64,000 bases of DNA from Paracoccus lichenicola (GTDB lineage: Bacteria > Pseudomonadota > Alphaproteobacteria > Rhodobacterales > Rhodobacteraceae). The notes beneath the pieces are model-generated. The model was not told where the DNA came from. It searched no databases and worked only from the letters and a program-made list of their open reading frames with translations. This document shows, in pieces, positions 9,213 through 18,806 of the stretch (its first letter is position 1; the number at the start of each line of letters is the position of its first letter). A program made the translations under genes and the position numbers. The stretch is taken from positions 310,001 through 374,000 of the forward strand of contig NZ_WMBT01000001.1 of assembly GCF_009708075.1 (NCBI RefSeq), given 5' to 3'.

Positions 9213-10547
9213 TTACCAGTTGTTCCTGAACCAGCGATAGGCGCGGCGCAGGCTGCGGGTCGGATAGCTGTCGGCGGGCATCTCGAAATCCCACCATTCG
9301 TCCTGGGGATGGGCGGCGAACAGCGCCAGCCCGACCGCGCTGGAAAAGCCGGGATCGGTGAACTGGTGGGCCAGCCCGTCGATGCGCAGCGGACGCCCGC
9401 ACCGGATGTTCGGTCCCAGGATGCGCGCGGCCAGCCCGTCCAGACCGGGAATCTGGCTGCCCCCGCCGGTCAGGACGATCTGCTGGCTGGGCATCGCGTC
9501 AAATCCTGCCGCATCAAGGACTTCGCGCACGCCTTCCAGAATCTCCTCGACCCGCGGGCGCATGATGCCGATCAGGTCGGCGCGGCTGACCGCGCGGCGC
9601 TCTCCGTCCCAGCCTGACGCGTCTTGGCCCAGGTCCAGCATGTCGCGGTCGTCGCGGCCCGTCGCCTCGACCCCGCCGTTCAGGGTCTTGAGGCGTTCGG
9701 CCACCGGCAGCGGCACCCGCAACCCTTGGGCGATGTCCTGGGTGACCAGTTGACCGCCGATCTTAACATTGTCGGCGAAGATCATGTGTTTCTTAACGAA
9801 AATCGACACGCCCGTGCCGCCGCCGCCAAAGTCGATGCAGGCCGAACCCAGTTCCTGTTCATCCTCGACCAGCGCGGCGCGGGCCGAGGCATAGGAGGCC
9901 GAGGCGATGCCCGCCAGCTCCAGGTCGCAACGGCGGATGCACTGGACCAGGTTGCCGATCACGTCGCCATCCACCGTCAGCAGGTGCATGTCGCAGGCCA
10001 GCCGGTTGCCCACATGGTCGCGCGGATCGCCAAGCCCGCTGCGGTTGTCCACGGCGAAGTTGACCGGCTGGGCGTGCAGCACCTCGCGGCCCCGGCCGAA
10101 GTCGGGCGCATCGCAGGCGGCCAGCACGCGGGCCACGTCATGTTCATGGACGCGGCCTGTTTCCAGCGTGATTTCCCCGGCCAACCCGTAGGAGGCCGGG
10201 CGCCCGCCCGACAGGCAGGCGATGACGTGATCGACGCGCGTGCCCGCGACCTTTTGCGCGGCGGCGACCACCGTGCGGATGGCGCGTTCGGTTTCGGCCA
10301 TCACGTCGATCTCGCCCCGGCGCATCCCGCGCGAGCGGGTCGAGGCCGCGCCGATCACCTTGAAGTTGACCTGCCCCGCCATCGGTCCCACGCCGTCGGT
10401 TTCGCGGAAGGTGCCGGTGCCGTCAAAGCGCAGCGCCAGGCAGGCGATCTTGGACGTGCCGATGTCCAGGATGCCGATCACGCCGCGTTGCAGGGCGGCC
10501 CGGCGGATGTTCCGCATCGCGCGTTGCGTCTGGTAAAGTTCCGCCAT
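9213..10547 (-). CDS. ftsA: Cell division protein FtsA
   Basis: This actin-like ATPase tethers FtsZ to the membrane and recruits later division proteins. The phosphate-1 motif is seen in GVIGILDIGTSKIACLAL near residue 22. Further actin-fold signatures are SACIDFGGGGTGVSIF and VLTGGGSQIPGLDGLAARI. The C-terminus ends in an amphipathic Arg/Trp-rich segment (SLRRAYRWFRNNW) fit for membrane binding. The length of 444 residues is typical. It lies 3 bases after ftsQ and is co-transcribed with it. Confidence 0.96.
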   Translation of the reverse strand: MAELYQTQRAMRNIRRAALQRGVIGILDIGTSKIACLALRFDGTGTFRETDGVGPMAGQVNFKVIGAASTRSRGMRRGEIDVMAETERAIRTVVAAAQKVAGTRVDHVIACLSGGRPASYGLAGEITLETGRVHEHDVARVLAACDAPDFGRGREVLHAQPVNFAVDNRSGLGDPRDHVGNRLACDMHLLTVDGDVIGNLVQCIRRCDLELAGIASASYASARAALVEDEQELGSACIDFGGGGTGVSIFVKKHMIFADNVKIGGQLVTQDIAQGLRVPLPVAERLKTLNGGVEATGRDDRDMLDLGQDASGWDGERRAVSRADLIGIMRPRVEEILEGVREVLDAAGFDAMPSQQIVLTGGGSQIPGLDGLAARILGPNIRCGRPLRIDGLAHQFTDPGFSSAVGLALFAAHPQDEWWDFEMPADSYPTRSLRRAYRWFRNNW

Positions 10548-10550
10548 CGT

Positions 10551-11501
10551 TCAGCCCCCCTTCTTGTCGTCTTCCGGAATGATGACCTTGCCGTCCGGTC
10601 CCAGCAGCGCCTGGCCGCGGGCCTCGCGGATGGTGTTGCGCGCGTCCAGCCCAAGCCGCAGGACCGGGCGCGACGGGTCGCGCAGATCGACCGTGTCAAT
10701 GTCGCGGCCCAGCATGTCCTGCGCCCCGTCCAGCGCCATGGCGGCCTGCAAGGCGATCACCGCCCCTTCGGCGGGCAGCATGATCTTTTGCCCGTGATCC
10801 AGCACCAGATCCCAGCGGCGCTCGCCCTTGCGCACCAGGCCGCGCACGCGGGGCAGGATCGGCCCGGCGGCGTCGATCAGCGACAGCGCCTCGGGGACGG
10901 CCAGATCCGCGCCCTCGCCCGCGATCAGCGGCAGGTCGGCCCGCACGTCGCGCGACGTGACCGAGGCGACGCGGTGCCCGGTCCGGTCCAGGATCTCGAT
11001 CCCCCGCGCATGACGCCACAGGACGGCGGGTTCGCGTTCCTTCACCACGGCGGACAGGATGCCGCCCGGCTTGATGCGCAGGTCCACCGATTCGATCACG
11101 TCCAGCTGCATCACCTGCAACCGCAGCGCCGCCAGGTCGATGTCGAACGACGAGGCGGGCAGATCGACCGGCAGCATCTGGCGCAGCGCCCCGTCCACCA
11201 CGGGCGAAGCGCCCTCGACCACCATGGTCGTGACCTGGAATTCCTTGCGGTTCTGGACCTTGTCCATGACCTGTTGCACGCCGTCGGACAGCAGCGCGCG
11301 GCGGTCCGGGTCCGACAGCCAGAGACCTGCGATCAGGACGACCAGAGCCGCCGGAACGCCGATCCGCACCGCGCGCCGCCAGATCGGGCGCAGCCACATG
11401 CGTTCCAGCCGGTATTGCAGGCGCGAGGGCGCGGGGTCGCGCCTGATGCGGTCCGCCGGCAGCAAGGCCCGGTTCGGGCGGTGGTCGATCACCTCGGGCA
11501 C
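10551..11501 (-). CDS. ftsQ: Cell division protein FtsQ
   Basis: This bitopic inner-membrane division protein bridges early and late divisome proteins. It has a basic cytoplasmic N-terminus and one membrane segment near residues 45-63 ([18 protein letters not shown]). A periplasmic POTRA domain begins around [15 protein letters not shown], and the FtsQ domain follows with LKPGG-like and [11 protein letters not shown] segments. The length is 316 residues. It overlaps the end of ddl by 13 bases and precedes ftsA by 3 bases. Confidence 0.93.
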   Translation of the reverse strand: MPEVIDHRPNRALLPADRIRRDPAPSRLQYRLERMWLRPIWRRAVRIGVPAALVVLIAGLWLSDPDRRALLSDGVQQVMDKVQNRKEFQVTTMVVEGASPVVDGALRQMLPVDLPASSFDIDLAALRLQVMQLDVIESVDLRIKPGGILSAVVKEREPAVLWRHARGIEILDRTGHRVASVTSRDVRADLPLIAGEGADLAVPEALSLIDAAGPILPRVRGLVRKGERRWDLVLDHGQKIMLPAEGAVIALQAAMALDGAQDMLGRDIDTVDLRDPSRPVLRLGLDARNTIREARGQALLGPDGKVIIPEDDKKGG

Positions 11502-12424
11502 AGCGCATCCTCCACCATCCAGCGCATCAGGGCGGGAAAGTCGATGCCCGCATGGGCGGCCTGTTCGGGGGCCAGCGAGGTGGGCGTCATGCCGGGCTGC
11601 GTGTTCACCTCGAGGATGATCAGCCCGTCGAGGCCCCGTGAATCGTCCCAGCGGAAATCGGTGCGCGACAGCCCCCGGCAGCCGAGCGCCCGGTGCGCGC
11701 GGACCGCGTAATCCAGGCAGGCCGCCGTGATGTCAGCGGGGATCCCGGCGGGGATCACATGGCGCGATCCGCCGACCGAGTATTTCGCGGCATAGTCATA
11801 CCAGCCCTCGGTCACGATCTCGGTGACGCCCAGGGCGCGGTCGCCCATCACCGCCGTGGTCAGTTCCCGCCCCGGCGCATAGGTCTCGACCATCACCTGC
11901 GCGGGCATCGTGGGGGCCAGTTGCGGCGGCTGGTTGGCACCGTCGTGGACGATATAGACACCGACCGAGGATCCCTCGTCGTTCGGCTTGACCACATAAG
12001 GGGGCGGCAGGACGTGACGGGCGCGCACCTCGGCGGCGCAGGCGATGATGCTTTCGACCACCGGCAGACCTGCGACCCGCAGCGCGTCCTTGGCCCGCGT
12101 CTTGTCCATCGCCAAGGCGGAGGCCAGCACGCCCGAATGGGTATAAGGCAGGTCCAGCCACTCCAGGATGCCCTGGACGCAGCCGTCCTCTCCGAACCGG
12201 CCATGCAGCGCGTTGAAGACGACATCGCAGCGCAGGCCCGCCAGCCGCGCGACCAGGTCGCCGCCCCGGTCCGGACCCAGTTCGACCTCGATCACGTCAT
12301 AGCCCGCCACCCGCAGCGCGTTCGCGCATTCGCGCCCCGATGACAGCGACACCTCGCGCTCGGCCGAGGGTCCGCCCATCAGAACGGCTACGGTATGGGC
12401 TGTCCTGCTCGACCTGCCCGCCAC
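11489..12424 (-). CDS. ddl: D-alanine--D-alanine ligase
   Basis: This enzyme joins two D-alanines for the peptidoglycan pentapeptide. The ATP-grasp fold shows [19 protein letters not shown] at the start, [17 protein letters not shown], the ATP-binding [16 protein letters not shown] and the catalytic end [19 protein letters not shown]. The length of 311 residues is standard for the DdlB class in the mur-fts cluster. It overlaps ftsQ and is preceded by an A/T-rich leader that may hold a promoter. Confidence 0.96.
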   Translation of the reverse strand: MAGRSSRTAHTVAVLMGGPSAEREVSLSSGRECANALRVAGYDVIEVELGPDRGGDLVARLAGLRCDVVFNALHGRFGEDGCVQGILEWLDLPYTHSGVLASALAMDKTRAKDALRVAGLPVVESIIACAAEVRARHVLPPPYVVKPNDEGSSVGVYIVHDGANQPPQLAPTMPAQVMVETYAPGRELTTAVMGDRALGVTEIVTEGWYDYAAKYSVGGSRHVIPAGIPADITAACLDYAVRAHRALGCRGLSRTDFRWDDSRGLDGLIILEVNTQPGMTPTSLAPEQAAHAGIDFPALMRWMVEDALCPR

Positions 12425-12576
12425 GTTTTTGCCTTTCGCCCCGGTTGACCCGGGATTTTCTGTCCCCGCGCAGCCGGGTTTGCCCCGGTCCTGCCCTTGG
12501 GATGAAAGGATAGCTGATGCAGGAAAATCACAAAAGGGTAATTTTCGCTATCTGCCAAAGATTGTTGGGTAATTCG
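12425..12576 (-). promoter_or_regulatory. murB-ddl intergenic leader
   Basis: This is the only sizeable gap between ftsW and ftsA. Its murB-proximal half is A/T-rich, and on the minus strand TTTGTG is followed 16 bases later by TATCCT, a possible promoter. Its ddl-proximal half holds two small G+C-rich inverted repeats (CCGGG-CCCGG type). A promoter for ddl-ftsQ-ftsA is plausible but unproven. Confidence 0.35.
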
Positions 12577-13518
12577 TTAATCAGCTTGTGGTTGTGACAT
12601 GGGATCACCCACCCGGATCACCTCCCATTGCAGGTCGTGGCCGCTGTCCTCCAGCACGCGGCGGCGGACCAGTTCGCCCAGGGCTTCCAGTTCCGAAGCC
12701 GTCGCGCCGCCGGTGTTGAGCAGGAAGTTCGGGTGCTTTTCCGACATCTGCGCCCCGCCCCAGCTGTGCCCGCGCAACCCTGCCCGGTCGATCAGCGACC
12801 AGGCCTTGAGGTCGTGGACATCGTCCGCCCGGCCCGTGGAACTGTAGCCTGCCGGGTTGCGGAAGGTCGATCCGGCGCTGCGTTCCCTGGTGGGCTGCGT
12901 CTCGTCGCGCTTGGCCAGCTGGTCGGCCATCTTCCCGTGCAGCGCGTCGGGATCGGCGGGGGATGCGCGGAACGTCGCCTCGGTCACGACGCAGCCCGGG
13001 GGCAGGTCGGCGTGGCGATAGGCAAAACGCAGGTCGCCGGGGGTCAGGACGATTCGCTCGCCTGCCCGCGTGACGGCCCGGGCCTCGACCAGGTGGTCGG
13101 CGACATAGCTGCCGTAACAGCCCGCGTTCATGCGGACCGCCCCGCCGATGCTGCCCGGAATGGTGCGCAGGAAGGTCAGGTCCAGCCCCGCGTCCGCCGC
13201 GCGGCGGGCGACATGGGCATCCAGCGCGGCGGCGCCCGCGACCACCCGGTCGCCTTCAACCGTGATGCCGTTGAAGCCGCGCCCCAGGCGGATCACCACG
13301 CCCCGGATGCCGCCGTCGCGCACGATCAGGTTGCTGCCGACGCCCAAGGGAAAGACCGGGACCGAGGGGTCCAGGCCGCGCAGGAACTCGGCCAGGTCGT
13401 CCTCGTCCGCGGGCTGGAACAGCCAGTCGGCGGGTCCGCCCACGCGCAGCCAGGTCAGGCTGTCCAGGGGACGGTCGGGGGTCAGGGTGCCACGGGTGGG
13501 GGGAAGATCGGTCATCAT
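12577..13518 (-). CDS. murB: UDP-N-acetylenolpyruvoylglucosamine reductase MurB
   Basis: This FAD enzyme reduces the enolpyruvyl group to form UDP-MurNAc. The FAD-binding part has [31 protein letters not shown] and the signature [17 protein letters not shown]. The catalytic serine region is [10 protein letters not shown]. The late [19 protein letters not shown] is diagnostic. The chosen ATG (MMTDLPP) gives 313 residues. A second ATG directly follows. The open frame extends further upstream, but that part is Pro/Arg-rich with no family likeness. Confidence 0.95.
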   Translation of the reverse strand: MMTDLPPTRGTLTPDRPLDSLTWLRVGGPADWLFQPADEDDLAEFLRGLDPSVPVFPLGVGSNLIVRDGGIRGVVIRLGRGFNGITVEGDRVVAGAAALDAHVARRAADAGLDLTFLRTIPGSIGGAVRMNAGCYGSYVADHLVEARAVTRAGERIVLTPGDLRFAYRHADLPPGCVVTEATFRASPADPDALHGKMADQLAKRDETQPTRERSAGSTFRNPAGYSSTGRADDVHDLKAWSLIDRAGLRGHSWGGAQMSEKHPNFLLNTGGATASELEALGELVRRRVLEDSGHDLQWEVIRVGDPMSQPQAD

Positions 13519-13564
13519 GGCGGGTGTGGTAGCCAGCGGGGGTGCCTTGGTCAACCGCGCGGGA

Positions 13565-13939
13565 TCATTCCAGCAGGCTGGCCGTAACGGCCAGGGCGGC
13601 CAGCGCGCAAAGGCCCCAGATGTCCCAGGCGGGCCGCAAGGGCGTGGCGGGTTCCGCGGCCACCCGGCGGCGGGTCGCGTCATGCAGCCCGCGCAGCGCG
13701 GCGCCGAAGGCCAGCGAGCCTGCCGCCAGTATCAGCAGCATCGTCGCCAATGTCCCCAGCAGGCCGGAATGAGCGTGCCCCGTCTTCTGCGCCCCGATCA
13801 GCCAGCAGGCCCCTGCCCCCGCCAGCAGCACGGCAAGCGCGGTCAGCAGGGGGCGAAAGGATCGCGCGCCGATGCGGGAGGCCCCGGTCCAGACGGACCA
13901 CAGCACCACAAGGGCGATACCCAGGTAGAAGGGAATCAC
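13565..13939 (-). CDS. Small membrane protein of unknown function in the mur cluster
   Basis: A 124-residue protein starting at a GTG ([14 protein letters not shown]) whose first bases overlap the stop of the upstream DUF2484 gene (GTGA). It has about four hydrophobic segments (near residues 2-17, 32-48, 58-80 and 105-122), so it is an inner-membrane protein. I do not recognise the family. Its tight overlap within murC-DUF2484-murB suggests co-expression with cell-wall synthesis genes, but no function can be assigned. Confidence 0.65.
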   Translation of the reverse strand: MIPFYLGIALVVLWSVWTGASRIGARSFRPLLTALAVLLAGAGACWLIGAQKTGHAHSGLLGTLATMLLILAAGSLAFGAALRGLHDATRRRVAAEPATPLRPAWDIWGLCALAALAVTASLLE

Positions 13940-14181
13940 GGGGCCGCCCGGGTCCGTGTCCGCAGCGGCAGGCGGACCAGCACAAGCACGCCCACCGACA
14001 GGAAGGCGATGCCCGCCCAAGGACCGCAGGTATAGGTCAGCCAGCCCAGGATGGGGACGCCCGTGGCGACCAGGATCCACAAGGCGCGCTGCCGTTGGCG
14101 CCTGCGCAGGCTGCGGGCCAGGCGGGCCAGGATCAGCCAGCCTATCACCACCGCAAGCGCCAGGACCGCCGAGTGGATCAT
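13936..14181 (-). CDS. DUF2484-like small membrane protein
   Basis: An 81-residue protein with two or three membrane helices and a basic segment, [13 protein letters not shown], followed by [31 protein letters not shown] in parts. Its size, composition and position between murC and murB match the DUF2484 family of Rhodobacterales as I remember it. Its ATG overlaps the murC stop by 4 bases (ATGA), a sign of translational coupling. Function is unknown. Confidence 0.65.
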   Translation of the reverse strand: MIHSAVLALAVVIGWLILARLARSLRRRQRQRALWILVATGVPILGWLTYTCGPWAGIAFLSVGVLVLVRLPLRTRTRAAP

Positions 14182-15605
14182 GCGGCCCGCCCCAGCAACC
14201 GTTCCGGCAAGCCGTTGGCCCAGGTCGAGATCGTCCCGGCCCCCAGGCAGACCACCATGTCGCCGGGGCGCGCCTGTTCGCGGACCAGCCGTTCCAGGTC
14301 GTTCTCGTCCAGGATGGCGCGGGCGTGGCGGTGGCCGTGGGCGATCAGGCCCGCCACCAGGTCGTCGCGGCTGGCGCCGGGGATCGGATCCTCGCCCGCG
14401 GCATAGACCTCGGCGATGGCGACCACGTCGGCCTCGTTGAAGCAGGTGCAGAAATCGTCGAACAGGTTCGACAGGCGCGAATAGCGATGCGGCTGGTGGA
14501 CGGCGATCACGCGGCCCTTGGTGGCCTGGCGCGCGGCCTTCAGGACGGCGGCGATCTCGACCGGATGGTGGCCGTAGTCGTCGATGATGGTGACGCCGCC
14601 CACTTCGCCCACGCGGGTGAAGCGGCGACCGACGCCGCCGAACTTGGCAAGCGCCTCGCGGATTTCCGCCTTCTTGATGCCCAGGTGGCGGGCCACCGCC
14701 ACGGCGGCCAGGCAGTTCGAGACGTTGTGATCGCCCGGCATGGGCAGGGTGCAGCCCTCGATCATCTCGATGTCACCCGTCTCGGTCGGGCCTTCGCCTT
14801 GCAGGGCGATGTCGAAATGGGCAATGCCGTCGTCATAGCGCAGGTTCATCGCGCGCACGTCGGCCTGGGCGTTGAAGCCGAAGGTCACGACGCGGCGGTC
14901 GGTCAGCTTGCCGACCAGGGCCTGAACCTCGGGGTGGTCGGTGCAGCAGACGGCCAGGCCGTAGAACGGGATGCCCGAGGCGAAGTTGTAGAAGCCCTGG
15001 CGCAGGGCGTCGAAGCTGCCCCAATGCTCCATGTGTTCGGGGTCGATGTTGGTGACGATGGCGATGTCGGCGGGCAGGCGGTTGAAGCTGCCGTCGCTTT
15101 CATCCGCCTCGACCACCATCCATTCGCCCGCTCCAGCCCGCGCATTGGACCCATAGGCATGGATCACGCCCCCGTTGATAACGGTCGGATCCAAGCCGCC
15201 CGCGTCCAGCAGCGTCGCCACCATCGTGGTCGTGGTGGTCTTGCCGTGGGTGCCGGCGATGGCGATGTTGGATTTCATCCGCATCAGTTCGGCCAGCATC
15301 TCGGCCCGGCGGACCACGGGCAGGCCGCGGCGGCGCGCTTCCTCAAGCTCGGGGTTGCCCTTCTTGATCGCGGTGGAAATCACCACGACGCCCGCGGCCC
15401 CGATGTTCTCGGCCCGTTGGCCCTCGAAGACGCGGGCGCCCAGGGTTTCCAGGCGGTCGGTGATCTTCGATTTCTTCGCGTCGCTGCCCTGCACGTCATA
15501 GCCCAGCGTCAGCAGCACCTCGGCGATGCCCGACATGCCGATGCCGCCGATGCCGATGAAGTGGATCGGTCCCAGTTCGTGCGGCAGTTTGGTGGCGGCG
15601 TTCAT
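14178..15605 (-). CDS. murC: UDP-N-acetylmuramate--L-alanine ligase MurC
   Basis: This enzyme adds L-Ala to UDP-MurNAc, the first amino acid of the stem peptide. The start contains [18 protein letters not shown] (UDP-sugar-binding loop). The ATP site is [17 protein letters not shown]. Central-domain residues [12 protein letters not shown] and [11 protein letters not shown] and the C-terminal [16 protein letters not shown] motif ([17 protein letters not shown]) follow. The length is 475 residues. It overlaps murG upstream and the DUF2484 gene downstream by 4 bases each. Confidence 0.97.
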   Translation of the reverse strand: MNAATKLPHELGPIHFIGIGGIGMSGIAEVLLTLGYDVQGSDAKKSKITDRLETLGARVFEGQRAENIGAAGVVVISTAIKKGNPELEEARRRGLPVVRRAEMLAELMRMKSNIAIAGTHGKTTTTTMVATLLDAGGLDPTVINGGVIHAYGSNARAGAGEWMVVEADESDGSFNRLPADIAIVTNIDPEHMEHWGSFDALRQGFYNFASGIPFYGLAVCCTDHPEVQALVGKLTDRRVVTFGFNAQADVRAMNLRYDDGIAHFDIALQGEGPTETGDIEMIEGCTLPMPGDHNVSNCLAAVAVARHLGIKKAEIREALAKFGGVGRRFTRVGEVGGVTIIDDYGHHPVEIAAVLKAARQATKGRVIAVHQPHRYSRLSNLFDDFCTCFNEADVVAIAEVYAAGEDPIPGASRDDLVAGLIAHGHRHARAILDENDLERLVREQARPGDMVVCLGAGTISTWANGLPERLLGRAA

Positions 15606-16699
15606 CGGGCAATCTCCGTGACAAGGTCGTAAAGGCGCCGCGCCGCGTCGGGCCGGGCAAGGAACAGGGCGGCGGCGGCCATCTGGGCGGCGCGGGCGGG
15701 GTCGTTCAGGATCGCGCGGATGTCGCGCGTCAGGCCGGGTGCGTCAAGCACCGATTCGGGATGGATCAGCGCGGCCCCGGTTTCGGCCAAGGCCTGCGCA
15801 TTGGCGGTCTGGTGATCGCCGGTGGCCGCAGCATAGGGGATCAGGATCGCGGGCCGCCCGATCACGGTGATGTCGGCCAGGGACGAGGCGCCCGACCGGC
15901 TGACGACCAGTTGCGCCCGGGCCAGACGTTCGGGAACGTCGGCAAAGAAGGGTTGCACGTCGGCGGCAATGCCTGCATTCGCATAGGCTTCGGTCACGCG
16001 CGCGCCGTCCTCGGCCCGGGCCTGATGGCTGACATGCAGGCGGGCGCGCAGGTCGTCGGGCAGGGCCGCGATGGCGGCGGGCACCACGTCCGACAGCACC
16101 CGCGCGCCCTGGCTGCCGCCGATCACCAGCAGGTGCAGCGGACCGTCGCCCGGCGGGGCATAGGGGGTGGCGGCATGGTCCAGCACCGTCTGGCGGACGG
16201 GGTTGCCGGTGTGGATGCCGGTGACGCCCTGGGGCAAGGCGGTGGGCCAGGTGCCGCAGGCGATGCGATGGACCCGGGGCGCGAACAGGCGGTTGACCCG
16301 GCCCATCACGCCGTTCTGTTCATGGATCATGCGCGGCACGCCCAGCGACAGCGCCGCCGACAGCGCCGGGATCGTCGGATAGCCGCCAAAGCCGATCACC
16401 ACGGCAGGGGGGTTCCGGCGGAACGCCGCGCGCGCGGCTAGCACGCCCGCCGCGATCTTCAGCGGCGCGGTCAGCTTGTCCCGCAACCCGCCCCGCGCGG
16501 TGGTGGCCGACCGGACGATGCTGCGTTCCACCGCATCCGGGAAGCCGCCTGCATAGCGCGCGCCGCGGTCGTCGGTGGACAGCCTGACCCGCCAGCCCTC
16601 GGCCAGCAGCAGTTCGGCCAGGGCCTGGGCGGGAAACATGTGGCCGCCGGTCCCTCCGGCGGCGATCAGGGCCAGGGGTGTCTTGGTGGGCGCAGCCAT
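15602..16699 (-). CDS. murG: Undecaprenyl-PP-MurNAc-pentapeptide GlcNAc transferase MurG
   Basis: This membrane-associated glycosyltransferase converts lipid I to lipid II. The N-terminal glycine loop is [34 protein letters not shown] and [14 protein letters not shown] follow, and the UDP-GlcNAc site includes [13 protein letters not shown] and [23 protein letters not shown]. The start at MAAPTKT gives 365 residues. The frame is open upstream but covers ftsW in another frame. Its ATG shares a base with the ftsW stop (TGATG). Confidence 0.96.
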   Translation of the reverse strand: MAAPTKTPLALIAAGGTGGHMFPAQALAELLLAEGWRVRLSTDDRGARYAGGFPDAVERSIVRSATTARGGLRDKLTAPLKIAAGVLAARAAFRRNPPAVVIGFGGYPTIPALSAALSLGVPRMIHEQNGVMGRVNRLFAPRVHRIACGTWPTALPQGVTGIHTGNPVRQTVLDHAATPYAPPGDGPLHLLVIGGSQGARVLSDVVPAAIAALPDDLRARLHVSHQARAEDGARVTEAYANAGIAADVQPFFADVPERLARAQLVVSRSGASSLADITVIGRPAILIPYAAATGDHQTANAQALAETGAALIHPESVLDAPGLTRDIRAILNDPARAAQMAAAALFLARPDAARRLYDLVTEIAR

Positions 16700-17862
16700 C
16701 AGCGTCCCCGCCGCAGGATCTCGGCCAGCTCGCCCTGGGGGCGCGTCCGGGTCAGCGCCAGCAGCATCCCGGCGGCGATGCCCGAGGCGATGACGGACGA
16801 CCCGCCATAGCTGACAAAAGGCAGCGTCATCCCCTTGGCGGGCAGCAGGCGCACGGCCACGCCCATGTTGATCAGCGCCTGCACGCCGAAGGCGCAGGCC
16901 AGCCCCGCCCCCGCAATGCGGGCAAAGGGATCGCGTTCGCGCAGCAGCCGCAAAAGCGAGCGGACGACGATGGTGCAATAGAGCGCGATGATCGCCAGAA
17001 CCATGATGGTGCCGTATTCCTCGGCCGCGACCGCGATGATGAAGTCGGTATGCGCATCGGGCAGCGACCATTTCACGCTGCCCTCGCCCACGCCCACGCC
17101 GAAGAAGCCGCCGTCCTGGATGGCCTTGGTGGCATAGCCGATCTGGGTGCGCGGGTCGATTTCCGGGTTCAGGAACCCGTTGATCCGGCGGGCGAAGTGT
17201 TCGGACGCGCCATAGGCGAAGAACCCGCCCGCCGCCGCGATCCCCATGACGCTAAGCAGCAGCACCATCGGCGCGCCCGCGATGAAATACATCACCAGCC
17301 AGGAAAACAGCACCAGGGATGCCTGCCCGAAATCCGGTTGCAGGGCCAGAAGGACGACCACGGCCATGGCGGTGACGAAGGAATAAAGCCTGCCCGGCGG
17401 GCCGCCGATCATCTGGGCCGCGGCCAGGAACCAGGCGCAGATGGCGACAAAGCCGGGTTTCAGGAATTCGGACGGCTGCATCGAGATCCCGGCGACGGAC
17501 AGCCAGCGGGTCGCGCCCTTGCCATGATCCTCGCCGATGAAGGGCAAGAGCAGGATCAGCACGAAGGCCGCCGCAAAACCGGTCACGCCGATGCGCCGGA
17601 TCTGGCGCGGCGACATCATCGAGATCACCAGCATGATGACCAGCGCCATGCCGCCGAAGACCCCCTGCCGCTGGACATAGTAGAAGCGCGGCAGGTCGTT
17701 CTTTTCCGCCAGGGGCACGGACGCCGCCAGCCCCAGCAGGATGCCGATGGCGAACAGCCCCAGCACGCAGGCCAGCGACCACTTGTCCAGCGTGCGCCAC
17801 CAGCGTGGAAGAATCGGGTCGCCCGCCCGCACGGGCGTCGTGCCAAAGACCATCTCGGTCAT
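16699..17862 (-). CDS. ftsW: Septal peptidoglycan polymerase FtsW
   Basis: This SEDS-family polytopic protein polymerises lipid II at the septum with FtsI. About ten hydrophobic segments are visible. Family signatures include [24 protein letters not shown], split here between residues 120 and 145, [40 protein letters not shown] in parts, and the late [13 protein letters not shown]. The length of 387 residues is normal. It heads the minus-strand mur-fts run in this window. Confidence 0.94.
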   Translation of the reverse strand: MTEMVFGTTPVRAGDPILPRWWRTLDKWSLACVLGLFAIGILLGLAASVPLAEKNDLPRFYYVQRQGVFGGMALVIMLVISMMSPRQIRRIGVTGFAAAFVLILLLPFIGEDHGKGATRWLSVAGISMQPSEFLKPGFVAICAWFLAAAQMIGGPPGRLYSFVTAMAVVVLLALQPDFGQASLVLFSWLVMYFIAGAPMVLLLSVMGIAAAGGFFAYGASEHFARRINGFLNPEIDPRTQIGYATKAIQDGGFFGVGVGEGSVKWSLPDAHTDFIIAVAAEEYGTIMVLAIIALYCTIVVRSLLRLLRERDPFARIAGAGLACAFGVQALINMGVAVRLLPAKGMTLPFVSYGGSSVIASGIAAGMLLALTRTRPQGELAEILRRGR

Positions 17863-17967
17863 GGGGATACCGCCGTCACTGCCTCTGATCCTGCCCGGTT
17901 TTTCCGGGTCTGGCGGTCAGCATAGCGCGAAAATCGGGGCCGCGCTACTGGGGATCGTCATGCGGTA

Positions 17968-18711
17968 TCAGCCCAGGCTCGCCAGCCCCGGAAAGGTTTC
18001 CAGCAGCCAATAGGAAAAGGCCGAGAAGGCCCCGGTCAGCAGCATCGCCCCCACGACCAGCAGCAGCGCGCCCATCACGCGTTCGATCACGTGCAGCCAG
18101 GGCTTGATGCGGTTCATCAGCCCGATGGCGCGGTTGATGAAGATGGCGGCCAGCAGGAAGGGGATCCCCAGGCCAAGCGCATAGACGGCCAGCAGCGCGG
18201 TGCCGCGCGACATCTCGCCCCCGGTGGCGGCCAGCGACAGGATCATGCCCAGTTGCGGGCCGATGCAGGGGGTCCAGCCGAAGGCGAAGGCCAGTCCCAG
18301 CACATAGGCCCCGAACGCGCCGCCGCCCTGCTGGCCCGTGTCGATCCGCGCCTCGTGGTCCAGGAAGGGGATGCGGATCACGTGCAGGAAATGCAGGCCC
18401 ATCACGATCACCACGCCGCCTGCGATCCTGGCCAGCAGTTCCTGATATTGCAGAAAGGCCCGCCCGAAGGCCGAGGCCGCGAAGCCCATGATCAGGAACA
18501 CCGTGGACAGGCCCAGCACGAAGAACAGCGCGGGCAGCACGGCGCTGCGTTCCTGCGCCTTCAGCCCGTTCACGCCCACTCCGGTCATGTAGGCCAGATA
18601 GGGCGGCACGATGGGCAGCACGCAGGGCGACAGGAAGGACAGGACGCCTGCCAGCAAGGCCACAAGGGCAGCGGGCAGGAAGGCGGCGGTGGCGAGTTCG
18701 ATTCCCAACAT
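17968..18711 (-). CDS. ccdA: Cytochrome c biogenesis protein CcdA (DsbD-like thiol transporter)
   Basis: This inner-membrane protein passes reducing equivalents from cytoplasmic thioredoxin to periplasmic thiol proteins used in cytochrome c maturation. The 247 residues form about six membrane helices. The two redox cysteines lie in the paired motifs LSPCVLPIVPPY and FGWTPCIGPQLG, which are characteristic of CcdA. The ATG at 18711 (MLGIELATAAF) was chosen because the upstream extension is not family-like. Neighbours are ftsW and rne, with no obvious functional link. Confidence 0.9.
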   Translation of the reverse strand: MLGIELATAAFLPAALVALLAGVLSFLSPCVLPIVPPYLAYMTGVGVNGLKAQERSAVLPALFFVLGLSTVFLIMGFAASAFGRAFLQYQELLARIAGGVVIVMGLHFLHVIRIPFLDHEARIDTGQQGGGAFGAYVLGLAFAFGWTPCIGPQLGMILSLAATGGEMSRGTALLAVYALGLGIPFLLAAIFINRAIGLMNRIKPWLHVIERVMGALLLVVGAMLLTGAFSAFSYWLLETFPGLASLG

Positions 18712-18806
18712 GGCGCGCAGTCTAGCCGCTGCGGCGGCGCCCGCCATGGGTCATGGCGTCACGCCTGCGCGAAAAGGGCGCGGTGTGACCCGCGCCCCTT
18801 GCAAGA

